Assembly (NCBI GenBank): GCA_016281335.1
Contig: JAEEIK010000043.1
Location: 1-56,547, forward strand
Length of the DNA: 56,547 nt
From: Lachnospiraceae bacterium
GTDB taxonomy: Bacteria; Bacillota; Clostridia; Lachnospirales; Lachnospiraceae
Reading direction: 5' to 3'
The stretch's first letter is position 1, and each line of letters begins with the position of its first letter. Below the pieces are notes generated by a model, which was not told where the DNA came from, searched no databases, and saw only the letters and a program-made list of their open reading frames with translations. The position numbers and the translations under genes were made by a program. Below are positions 42,012 through 49,616 of this stretch, piece after piece.

Positions 42012-45000
42012 ATGGAAAAATTCAGTGTAAAAAGACCATTTACCGTTCTTGTGGGTGTAATAGCGGCCGTTGTTCTCGGTTTTGTCAGCATGAGCAGTAT
42101 GCAGCTCGATCTGTTGCCCGATATATCCCTTCCTTACTTAATGGTGCTCACGACTTATCCGGGCGCCAGTTCCGAAAAGATAGAAACAGAGATATGCGAA
42201 CCCATTGAAGCTTCATTGGGTAAGATAAACGGAATAAAAAATGTTTCCAGTACCTGCAACGAAAACTATGGCCTGGTACAGCTTGAATTCGTGGATGACA
42301 CGGATCTTGACAGCGCCATGGTCAAAGTTTCCAGTGCTTTAAACACTCTTCAGCCCTATCTGCCGGAAGATGCCGGCACTCCCTCCATAATAGAGATAAG
42401 CACCGATATGGTAGCCAGTGTTTATCTGGCTGTTAGTATGGAAGGCATGGAGATGGAAGAACTCTCCCAGTTCGTTCGTGACGAGATCACTCCCCAGTAT
42501 GAAAAACAGAACGGCGTGGCTTCGGTTACGACTCTCGGTCTGGTGGACAAGAGCGTGGAAGTCAGGCTTAACGAAAAGAAGATCAAAGAGCTTAATGAGC
42601 GTATACTGGCTACGGTTGATGAGGCTTTTGATGATGCACAGGAGCAGCTGGATGATGCAAAGCAGCAGCTGGAAGATTCCCAGGAAACCCTGGATGAGAA
42701 TCGTAAGAAGCTGGAAGATTCCAAGAAAGATCTGGCCGACGGCATAAAGGAACTGCTGGATTCGCAGCAGGAACTAAATGACGGAAAAGCGGAGCTTGCC
42801 GACAATAAGAAAAAGTGGGAAGACTCAAAGCGTGATCTCGAAAAGGCAGAGCAGGAACTGGAGGATAAGAAAAAGGAATCCAATGAAAAACTGGCTGATC
42901 TGAGTTATCAGGTGGATCAGGCTTCTGCATCTTTAGCGTCTTTAAAAACCCAGCTTTCACAGAGTGAAGCTACGCTGCCTGCTTTAAAGAAGGGTATCAA
43001 GCAGATCGATGAAGGCATAGCAAAGATAGATGATGGCATCAAACAGATAGATGACGGCGTAAAGCAGATCGATGAAGGCATAGCAAAGATAGATGAAGGC
43101 CTGAAAGCCATTGAAGAAATAGAAGCAAAGGGAATAACTGCAGATAATGTCGGAGGCATGATCTCAGGTCTGGAAAGCAATATTTCCCTGATAGAGACTC
43201 AGATATCCGCCCTGGATCCGAGTGCTGCAGACTATGAGGTCCAGCTGGCAGGGCTTAATACCCAGCTTGCCAATCTAAAAGAACAGCTGGCACAGCTTAA
43301 GCAGGCGAAGGCAGTGCTTGACCAGAAGAGCAGTCTCACCAGCCAGAAGAAGCAGCTGGAAGACCAGAAAACTCAGCTGGAGGAACAGAAGAAACAGCTC
43401 GAGGAGCAGAAAAAGGGCCTTGAAGATCAGAAAGCTTCTATCGAAGCTCAGAAAACCCAGACCGAGGCAACAGTCAAAGGACTGAAAAAAGCCATATCTG
43501 ATATGGAAGGGCAGGTAGAGGATGCCTATAAAGAACTGGAAAAAGGCAAACTGGAGGCAGCAGCTTCCCTGGGAAGCGCCGATGCACAGCTTACTATAGG
43601 AAAGACTCAGTTAGACAGTGCAAAAGCCCAGTTTGACAGTGCCGAAGACCAGCTGGAATCTGCACAGGAACAGATCGATAACGGCTGGGACAGCATAGAA
43701 GACGGTCAAAAGCAGATCAATGATGGTCTGGAGCAGATAGAGGACGGTCAGAAGCAGATCGATGACGGCTGGACCGATTACGAAGACGGCGTAAGAAAAT
43801 TCGAGAAGCAGAAGGCAGAGGCGAAGAAGAGTGCAAATGCAGATAAACTGCTGACCCTGGAGACTCTGTCCGGTCTGATATATGCGCAGAACTTTGAAAT
43901 GCCTGCAGGCTATGTGGATGATACGGCAGATAGTTCATGGCTGGTAAAGATAGGCCAGAATTACGAAGATGTTTCGGAACTCAATGATATAGTGCTTACC
44001 AATATCAATAAAGTCGGTGATGTAAAAATCGGTGATGTGGCAGATATCGTTGTGATCGATAATGCTGATAAGAGCTATGTAAGACTCGGAAAAAACAAGG
44101 CCGTGATACTTTCGATATTCAAGAGCAGTACAACGGGTACCAATGATATGTCCAGGACCATTGCGGCGGCCAGCGAGGAGTTGAAAGCAGCACATCCCGG
44201 ACTGCAGGTGACCACACTGGTGGATATGGGAGATTATATTGACATTATAGTAAAAAGTGTGCTTACTTCCATGGGCATAGGCGCATTGCTTGCAGTCGTG
44301 ATACTGGCTATATTCTTAAAAGACGTAAAGCCTACTCTTGTGGTGGCGATAAGCATACCGGTTTCTGTTCTTACGGCTATCATGTGTATGTATTTCTCGG
44401 GCATATCACTTAATATGCTGTCGCTATCCGGTCTTGCTCTGGGTATAGGTATGCTGGTGGATAACTCCATAGTGGTCATGGAAAACATATACCGATTGAG
44501 AGGGCATGGTATAGAAGCGCCGCGTGCAGCGGTACAGGGTACCAGACAGGTAGCCGGCTCCATCATTGCTTCTACACTTACGACCGTGTGCGTGTTCCTT
44601 CCGATGATATTTACGACAGGTCTGGTGCGGGATCTCATCGCGCCAATGTGTCTGACCATAGTATTCTGTCTGATGGCATCGCTTTTGATAGCGATGACGG
44701 TGGTACCTGCTTCGGCTTCCACCCTGCTTAAGAACGCACAGCCTAAAGAACATCCTTTATTTGACAAGATAATGGTTCTTTATGAAAAGATCCTTCGTTT
44801 CTGTCTCAAAGTAAAGCCGGTGCCCATAGCGCTTGCGCTGGGCCTTCTGGTCTTCTCATGCATAATGATAGTACGTATGGGAATAGTAGTCATTCCCGAA
44901 ATGACAATGACTCAGATGCAGGCAGATATTTCTTATCCTGAGGAGATGACGAGGGAAGAAGCATATGCAACCACGGATGAAGTGATAGAGCGTATGCTTA

Positions 45001-46430
45001 AGATAGAAGGTATAGGAACGATAGGTGTACTGACCGGAAACGGTTCAGCTCTTCTGGTATCCGAATCTGCCGGAGAGGATGATTTCCGTCATATGTCATT
45101 TATGATAATGACCGCAGATGAGAATGCCGGAGAGGAAGAGATAAAACGTATTAACCGTGAGATAGAGCAGATAGGTACCGATATGAGTATTGATCTGACC
45201 ATGACTTCAATGGCTACAGAGATGGATTCGCTGACCGGAGGTTCGGGCCTGTCGCTTAATGTCTACGGTCAGGATATCGATGAACTTACACGCATTACAG
45301 GAGAGATCTGCGATATAGTTGATACGATAGACGGGTATGAGAATATCTCCAACGGGTCCGAGGATGCCGGAAAAGCCGCACACGTGACGATTGATAAGAA
45401 TAAGGCCATGGGCCTGGGACTCAGCGTGGTACAGATATATCAGGATATAAACAAAAAGCTCACACATTCAAAGAGCGCTGTGACTATCACGGTTGATGGC
45501 ATCGATATGGATATAGTGGTGGTGGATGAAACTAAGCCGATGACTTACGAGAATCTGCTGGACTATGAATTCACGGTTGAAAAGACCGATGATGATAATG
45601 ATACGATCCATGAAGATCACAAACTCAGAGAGTTTGCTACAGTGGAAGTTAAGGATGAGCTTAACAGTATAAACCGTAAAAACCAGAGCAGATTTATGAC
45701 TGTCACGGCATCCGTAGGTGAAGGTTATAATACAACACTGCTTACCAGAAAGCTGAAACCACTGCTTGATAAGTACAAGCTTCCCCAGGGTTATTCGATG
45801 GAACTGGGTGGCGAATATGATTCGGTACTTACCATGTTAAGGCAGATGGCGCTTGTGATAATACTGGGATTACTGATGGTCTATCTGGTAATGGTAGGAC
45901 AGTTCCAGAGTCTCCTAAGTCCTTTCATAGTGCTCTTTACCGTGCCTCTGGCCTTTACCGGAGGATTCCTTACCATGTGGCTGTGCAGGGAGAACCTGTC
46001 AATGATCAGTATACTCGGTATAGTAGTGCTGATGGGTACTGTCGTTAATAACGGTATAGTCTTCGTGGACTATGCTAACCAGTTAAGAAAGGGCGGACTG
46101 GACCGTACTACTGCGCTGGTAGTAACAGGAAAGACTCGTATGAGGCCGATATTGATGACGGCGCTTACCACCATACTTGCGGAGTCCAATCTGATCATGG
46201 GCGACGATATGGGAGCTCAGTTAGGACGAGGCATGGCACTGGTCATCGCAGGAGGTCTTGCTTATGCGACCCTGATGACGCTGTTCATCATACCCGTTAT
46301 GTATGACATACTGTTTAAGAGACAGCCTCTCGATGTTGACACGGGAAGCGAGAGCCTTGATGATATTCCCGATGATGCAGCGGAATACCTGGCAAGCCAG
46401 GACAAGGATGTGGAATTTATAGCTGATTAA
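42012..46430 (+). CDS. RND-family efflux permease with a ~415-residue coiled-coil insertion
   Basis: A 1472-residue HAE1/AcrB-type RND pump driven by the proton gradient. The usual two halves are present: TM1 near residues 10-30, TM2-6 from about 755, TM7 near 945 and the last TM set from about 1275. The relay-helix motif reads GIGMLVDNSIVVMEN near 815, so the second Asp of the usual pair is Asn. Residues ~196-610, within the first extracytoplasmic loop, are a long heptad-rich coiled coil full of KQQLEDSQ-, QKKQLEEQ- and IDDGVKQIDEGIAK-like repeats, absent from classic AcrB. Family length is normally ~1030. No membrane-fusion or outer-membrane partner gene is adjacent, so the insertion may replace an adaptor. 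Substrate unknown. Confidence 0.9.
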   Translation: MEKFSVKRPFTVLVGVIAAVVLGFVSMSSMQLDLLPDISLPYLMVLTTYPGASSEKIETEICEPIEASLGKINGIKNVSSTCNENYGLVQLEFVDDTDLDSAMVKVSSALNTLQPYLPEDAGTPSIIEISTDMVASVYLAVSMEGMEMEELSQFVRDEITPQYEKQNGVASVTTLGLVDKSVEVRLNEKKIKELNERILATVDEAFDDAQEQLDDAKQQLEDSQETLDENRKKLEDSKKDLADGIKELLDSQQELNDGKAELADNKKKWEDSKRDLEKAEQELEDKKKESNEKLADLSYQVDQASASLASLKTQLSQSEATLPALKKGIKQIDEGIAKIDDGIKQIDDGVKQIDEGIAKIDEGLKAIEEIEAKGITADNVGGMISGLESNISLIETQISALDPSAADYEVQLAGLNTQLANLKEQLAQLKQAKAVLDQKSSLTSQKKQLEDQKTQLEEQKKQLEEQKKGLEDQKASIEAQKTQTEATVKGLKKAISDMEGQVEDAYKELEKGKLEAAASLGSADAQLTIGKTQLDSAKAQFDSAEDQLESAQEQIDNGWDSIEDGQKQINDGLEQIEDGQKQIDDGWTDYEDGVRKFEKQKAEAKKSANADKLLTLETLSGLIYAQNFEMPAGYVDDTADSSWLVKIGQNYEDVSELNDIVLTNINKVGDVKIGDVADIVVIDNADKSYVRLGKNKAVILSIFKSSTTGTNDMSRTIAAASEELKAAHPGLQVTTLVDMGDYIDIIVKSVLTSMGIGALLAVVILAIFLKDVKPTLVVAISIPVSVLTAIMCMYFSGISLNMLSLSGLALGIGMLVDNSIVVMENIYRLRGHGIEAPRAAVQGTRQVAGSIIASTLTTVCVFLPMIFTTGLVRDLIAPMCLTIVFCLMASLLIAMTVVPASASTLLKNAQPKEHPLFDKIMVLYEKILRFCLKVKPVPIALALGLLVFSCIMIVRMGIVVIPEMTMTQMQADISYPEEMTREEAYATTDEVIERMLKIEGIGTIGVLTGNGSALLVSESAGEDDFRHMSFMIMTADENAGEEEIKRINREIEQIGTDMSIDLTMTSMATEMDSLTGGSGLSLNVYGQDIDELTRITGEICDIVDTIDGYENISNGSEDAGKAAHVTIDKNKAMGLGLSVVQIYQDINKKLTHSKSAVTITVDGIDMDIVVVDETKPMTYENLLDYEFTVEKTDDDNDTIHEDHKLREFATVEVKDELNSINRKNQSRFMTVTASVGEGYNTTLLTRKLKPLLDKYKLPQGYSMELGGEYDSVLTMLRQMALVIILGLLMVYLVMVGQFQSLLSPFIVLFTVPLAFTGGFLTMWLCRENLSMISILGIVVLMGTVVNNGIVFVDYANQLRKGGLDRTTALVVTGKTRMRPILMTALTTILAESNLIMGDDMGAQLGRGMALVIAGGLAYATLMTLFIIPVMYDILFKRQPLDVDTGSESLDDIPDDAAEYLASQDKDVEFIAD
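42600..43840 (+). repeat. Internal coiled-coil repeat region of the RND gene
   Basis: Short degenerate repeats (CAGCTGGAAGA-, AAGCAGATCGATGA- and ATAGATGA-type units) encode Gln/Glu/Lys/Asp-rich heptads. A nearly identical IDEGIAKID unit occurs twice around 43005-43100. These are coding repeats and not a CRISPR or mobile repeat. Confidence 0.8.
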
Positions 46431-46433
46431 ATA

Positions 46434-46832
46434 TCAGAGAAGATCACTTAGTTTCTTTTTATAAAAGAAGTCGTGTACCAGTTTGTCATACTCTTTCCAC
46501 ATGGGAAGGGTATGGCATTTTCTCTTTCTGGGACAGTTGTATTTCTTGTCGGCAAGACAGGCAACGGAAGAAAGGGAACCCTCCATATGCTCAAGGATCT
46601 CCCCGACGGTGTAATCTTTTGGAGCGCGCAGCAGCTTGTATCCGCCGCCTTTTCCGCTGACGCCGGTGACAAAATTGCCGTTAACGAGGTCCTTAACGAT
46701 TATCTCAAGGTATTTCTTGGATATTTCCTGGCGTTCCGCTATATCTTTTAAAGGAATATAGTTTCCTCCGTTATCATTTTCAGCAAGGTCTATCATCACT
46801 CTTATCGCGTAGCGTCCTCTTGTAGATATCAT
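46434..46832 (-). CDS. Rrf2-family regulator (CymR/IscR-like)
   Basis: A 132-residue Rrf2 winged-helix repressor: MISTRGRYAIRVMIDLA start, recognition region IAERQEISKKYLEIIVKDL and a GVSGKGGGYKL wing. Three Cys (92, 100 and 106) lie in the loop where IscR binds an iron-sulfur cluster, though the spacing (8 and 6) differs from IscR (6 and 6). It lies next to metY-cysK and inverted repeats cover both its own and the sulfur operon's promoters, pointing to cysteine or Fe-S control of sulfur assimilation. GGAGG precedes the ATG. It converges on the RND gene with 3 bases between stops. Confidence 0.9.
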   Translation of the reverse strand: MISTRGRYAIRVMIDLAENDNGGNYIPLKDIAERQEISKKYLEIIVKDLVNGNFVTGVSGKGGGYKLLRAPKDYTVGEILEHMEGSLSSVACLADKKYNCPRKRKCHTLPMWKEYDKLVHDFFYKKKLSDLL

Positions 46833-46857
46833 ATAAAAAACCTCCTTTGCCGTTGCT

Positions 46858-46890
46858 AAAACCTATTATACTACAGGAAAAATAGGTTTT
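46858..46890. promoter_or_regulatory. Inverted repeat over the Rrf2 gene promoter
   Basis: AAAACCTATT (46858-46867) and AATAGGTTTT (46881-46890) are perfect 10-bp arms around 13 bases. They overlap the minus-strand -10 TATAAT (46870-46865) whose -35 TTGAAA is at 46894-46889 (18-base spacer). Likely autoregulatory site. Confidence 0.68.
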
Positions 46891-46918
46891 TCAACGAAAT
46901 TTGAAAAAAATATATAAA

Positions 46919-46952
46919 ACCTATTGACACAGTAGGTAAATGATGATATATT
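46919..46952 (+). promoter_or_regulatory. Promoter and Rrf2-like operator of the sulfur operon
   Basis: TTGACA (46924-46929) and TATATT (46947-46952) are separated by 17 bases. ACCTA (46919-46923) and TAGGT (46933-46937) flank the -35, repeating the half-site seen over the Rrf2 promoter. Predicted start near 46959. Confidence 0.75.
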
Positions 46953-46984
46953 AAGTCCAGCTCAAGAGAAAGGAGGAGCGGATC

Positions 46985-47089
46985 ATGTGTAGAAAAGAGA
47001 TGTGTTGTCGAATGCAATACTCCCGGGCGAAGACGATGGCCGGAGCGTCGGATGAAAAGATCCTGCGCCTCGATAAAGAACGATGTTGA
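46985..47089 (+). CDS. Cysteine-rich 34-residue leader peptide
   Basis: A strong AAAGGAGGAG ribosome binding site (46970-46979) sits 5 bases before an ATG that opens a 34-codon ORF ending TGA at 47087-47089. Cys occurs at residues 2, 7, 8 and 34, all as TGT, a frequency (4 of 34) far above the surrounding proteins. The ORF is entirely within the transcribed leader of metY-cysK and is followed by a terminator at 47113, the arrangement of amino-acid-biosynthesis leader peptides. Codons 13-15 contain a CCCGGGCG segment that can pair with the terminator's left arm. The proposed role is ribosome-mediated attenuation: stalling at Cys codons when Cys-tRNA is scarce. The peptide itself matches no family I know. 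Confidence 0.72.
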   Translation: MCRKEMCCRMQYSRAKTMAGASDEKILRLDKERC

Positions 47090-47112
47090 TGCTGAAATTC
47101 TGAAGCCATTTG

Positions 47113-47142
47113 CCCGGGACGAAATGAGCGCCCGGTTTTTTT
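47113..47142 (+). terminator. Attenuator terminator in the metY-cysK leader
   Basis: CCGGG(A)CG (47114-47121) pairs with CGCCCGG (47129-47135) around AAATGAG, followed by seven T (47136-47142). The segment GCCCGGG (47112-47118) can instead pair over 7 GC pairs with CCCGGGC (47022-47028) inside the leader ORF, an antiterminator. Confidence 0.78.
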
Positions 47143-47203
47143 ATGAATAGAACCCCTCATCAGGGGGAAAGCCAAATAAAAAGAAAAAAAGGAGAATAGA
47201 AAA

Positions 47204-48487
47204 ATGAGTGATTATAGATTTGAAACATTACAGTTACACGTAGGACAGGAGCAGGCTGATCCCGCAACGGATTCCAGAGCAGTGCCCATTTATCAGACAA
47301 CTTCATATGTATTCCATAACAGCAAGCATGCAGCAGACCGTTTCGGTCTTGCAGACGCAGGAAATATTTACGGAAGACTTACCAATACCACTCAGGATGT
47401 ACTGGAGAAGAGAGTGGCAGCGCTTGAAGGCGGCAGCGCAGCGCTTGCAGTAGCATCCGGAGCAGCAGCAATCACTTATACAATAGAAGCGCTTGCCGCT
47501 AACGGCGGACATATAGTAGCACAGAAGACCATTTACGGAGGAAGCTACAATCTCTTATCACATACACTTCCCCAGTACGGTATAGAGACAACATTTGTTA
47601 ATGCTCATGACCTTGCAGAAGTAGAAGGAGCAATAAAGGATAACACAAGAGCAATCTATCTTGAGACTCTGGGTAATCCCAACAGTGATATTCCCGATAT
47701 AGATGCCATAGCTGAGATAGCTCATAAGCATGGCATTCCCCTGGTAATAGACAATACCTTCGGCACACCTTATCTGATCAGGCCTATTGAGCATGGCGCT
47801 GATATAGTGGTACATTCGGCAACCAAGTTCCTCGGCGGTCATGGTACTACCCTCGGCGGTATAATCGTTGAGAGTGGTAAGTTTAACTGGAAGGAGAGCG
47901 GCAAGTATCCCGGTATCGCAGAGCCCAATCCCAGCTATCACGGTGTATCCTTCTATGATGTTGTGGGACCGGCTGCATTCGTTACCTATATAAGAGCCAT
48001 ACTCTTAAGAGATACCGGCGCAAGCATTTCACCTTTCAATGCTTTCCTGCTGCTGCAGGGTATAGAGACCCTCTCACTCAGGCTTGAGAGACATGCCGAG
48101 AATACAAAGAAGGTAGTTGATTTCCTTGCATCCAATCCTCTGGTTGAGAGAGTAAATCATCCCTCACTGCCCGATCATCCCGATCATGCGCTTTATCAGA
48201 AGTATTTCCCGAACGGCGGAGCTTCAATATTCACCTTTGATATAAAGGGCGGAAAAGAGGAAGCATGGAAATTCATCGATAATCTTGAGATCTTCTCACT
48301 GCTGGCAAATGTTGCGGATGTTAAGAGCCTTGTGATCCATCCTGCATCAACAACTCATTCACAGCTTACCGAGGAAGAGTTGAAGGATCAGGGCATATAC
48401 CAGAGCACGATCCGTCTGTCCATAGGTACCGAGCATGTAGATGATATAATCGACGATCTGAAAAAAGGCTTTGCAGCTCTTCAGTAA
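47204..48487 (+). CDS. metY: O-acetylhomoserine sulfhydrylase-type PLP enzyme
   Basis: A 427-residue Cys/Met-metabolism PLP-dependent enzyme, of the length and pattern of MetY (O-acetyl-L-homoserine sulfhydrylase), which makes homocysteine from O-acetylhomoserine and sulfide. The N-terminus FETLQLHVGQEQADP and the SYVFHNSKHAADRF loop are typical. The PLP lysine is Lys208 in VVHSATKFLGGHG and the C-terminal SIGTEHVDDII is present. AAAGGAG precedes the ATG. It lies in an operon with cysK behind the cysteine leader and Rrf2 operator. A cystathionine gamma-synthase role is a less likely alternative given the length. Confidence 0.88.
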   Translation: MSDYRFETLQLHVGQEQADPATDSRAVPIYQTTSYVFHNSKHAADRFGLADAGNIYGRLTNTTQDVLEKRVAALEGGSAALAVASGAAAITYTIEALAANGGHIVAQKTIYGGSYNLLSHTLPQYGIETTFVNAHDLAEVEGAIKDNTRAIYLETLGNPNSDIPDIDAIAEIAHKHGIPLVIDNTFGTPYLIRPIEHGADIVVHSATKFLGGHGTTLGGIIVESGKFNWKESGKYPGIAEPNPSYHGVSFYDVVGPAAFVTYIRAILLRDTGASISPFNAFLLLQGIETLSLRLERHAENTKKVVDFLASNPLVERVNHPSLPDHPDHALYQKYFPNGGASIFTFDIKGGKEEAWKFIDNLEIFSLLANVADVKSLVIHPASTTHSQLTEEELKDQGIYQSTIRLSIGTEHVDDIIDDLKKGFAALQ

Positions 48488-48547
48488 GCGCTGCGGTTGA
48501 CGCTTGGAGTATATGGTGATAGAGTAAAAAAACAGGAGGAAGGAAAA

Positions 48548-49480
48548 ATGGCTAATATATATAAAGGAACACTGGGACTTATAGGTAATACACCCCTTGT
48601 AGAGGTAACGAATATAGAGAAGGAGCTTGGGCTTAAGGCAACAGTACTTGTAAAACTTGAGTATTTCAATCCCGCAGGAAGCGTAAAAGACCGTATCGCC
48701 AAGGCAATGATCGAAGATGCCGAGGAAAAGGGTCTGTTAAAAGAAGGTTCAGTGATCATCGAGCCTACCAGCGGCAATACAGGTATAGGCCTTGCATCCA
48801 TCGCTGCAGCCAAGGGATACAGGATCATCCTTACAATGCCCGAGACCATGAGCGTTGAGAGAAGAAACATACTGAAAGCTTACGGCGCAGAACTGGTGCT
48901 GACCGAGGGCGCAAAGGGAATGAAGGGCGCCATAGCGAAAGCTGAGGAGCTGGCTAAGGAGATACCCGGAGGTTTCATACCCGGCCAGTTTGTTAATCCA
49001 GCCAATCCCGCAGTTCATAAGGCAACTACCGGACCGGAGATATGGAAAGACACAGATGGTAAGGTAGATATCTTTATTGCAGGTGTGGGTACCGGCGGTA
49101 CCGTTACCGGAACCGGCGAGTATCTTAAGGAGCAGAATCCTTCGGTTAAGGTAGTGGCGCTTGAGCCTGCAGATTCACCGGTGCTTTCCGAAGGAAAGGC
49201 AGGAGCTCATAAGATCCAGGGTATAGGAGCCGGTTTCGTTCCTGATGTATTGAATACAAAGGTGTATGATGAGGTATTTAAGGCAGCTAATGAAGATGCT
49301 TTCGCAGCAGCAAAACTGCTGGCCAAGAAGGAAGGCATATCCGTAGGTATATCTTCGGGCGCAGCGCTTCATGCAGCCATCGAATATGCAAAGAAGGAAG
49401 AGAATGCCGGCAAGACCATAGTGGCACTGCTTCCTGACAGCGGCGACAGATATTATTCTACAGCGCTTTTCACAGACTGA
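48548..49480 (+). CDS. cysK: Cysteine synthase A
   Basis: A 310-residue O-acetylserine sulfhydrylase that makes cysteine from O-acetylserine and sulfide. The PLP lysine is Lys47 in [11 protein letters not shown], with the substrate-binding [10 protein letters not shown] loop, the phosphate-binding GTGGTVTG and the C-terminal [10 protein letters not shown]. The ATG at 48548 has AGGAGGAAGG upstream; an in-frame TTG at 48497 is not used. It is 60 bases downstream of metY, with a terminator at 49507. Being the end-product enzyme for cysteine, it makes sense as a target of the Cys-codon leader. Confidence 0.96.
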   Translation: MANIYKGTLGLIGNTPLVEVTNIEKELGLKATVLVKLEYFNPAGSVKDRIAKAMIEDAEEKGLLKEGSVIIEPTSGNTGIGLASIAAAKGYRIILTMPETMSVERRNILKAYGAELVLTEGAKGMKGAIAKAEELAKEIPGGFIPGQFVNPANPAVHKATTGPEIWKDTDGKVDIFIAGVGTGGTVTGTGEYLKEQNPSVKVVALEPADSPVLSEGKAGAHKIQGIGAGFVPDVLNTKVYDEVFKAANEDAFAAAKLLAKKEGISVGISSGAALHAAIEYAKKEENAGKTIVALLPDSGDRYYSTALFTD

Positions 49481-49506
49481 TAAAAAGTGAAAAATCATAA
49501 ACTATT

Positions 49507-49533
49507 AAAGAGCGCCCATTCGCGCTCTTTTTT
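49507..49533 (+). terminator. Rho-independent terminator after cysK
   Basis: An 8-bp stem AAAGAGCG/CGCTCTTT (49507-49514 with 49523-49530) with an 8-base loop and T-run to 49533. Confidence 0.85.
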
Positions 49534-49550
49534 GTGTTAGCGCTTTGTTC

Positions 49551-49578
49551 TTGAATAATTCTGCAATTTCGGTATACT
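49551..49578 (+). promoter_or_regulatory. Promoter of the DHH-TIR operon
   Basis: TTGAAT (49551-49556) and TATACT (49573-49578) are separated by 16 bases, 38 bases before the DHH ATG. Confidence 0.55.
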
Positions 49579-49616
49579 TAAGTGGTGTGAAAAATAATCC
49601 CGGGGGAATTACAAAT

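Noticed and set aside
42600-43840. CRISPR-like or satellite repeat array
   Set aside because: The repeats are irregular, in frame and encode coiled-coil heptads of the RND protein.
46941-47203. T-box or SAM riboswitch before metY
   Set aside because: No T-box AGGGUGG-like motif, no specifier loop and no SAM-I core were found; the short leader ORF and GC switch explain the region better.
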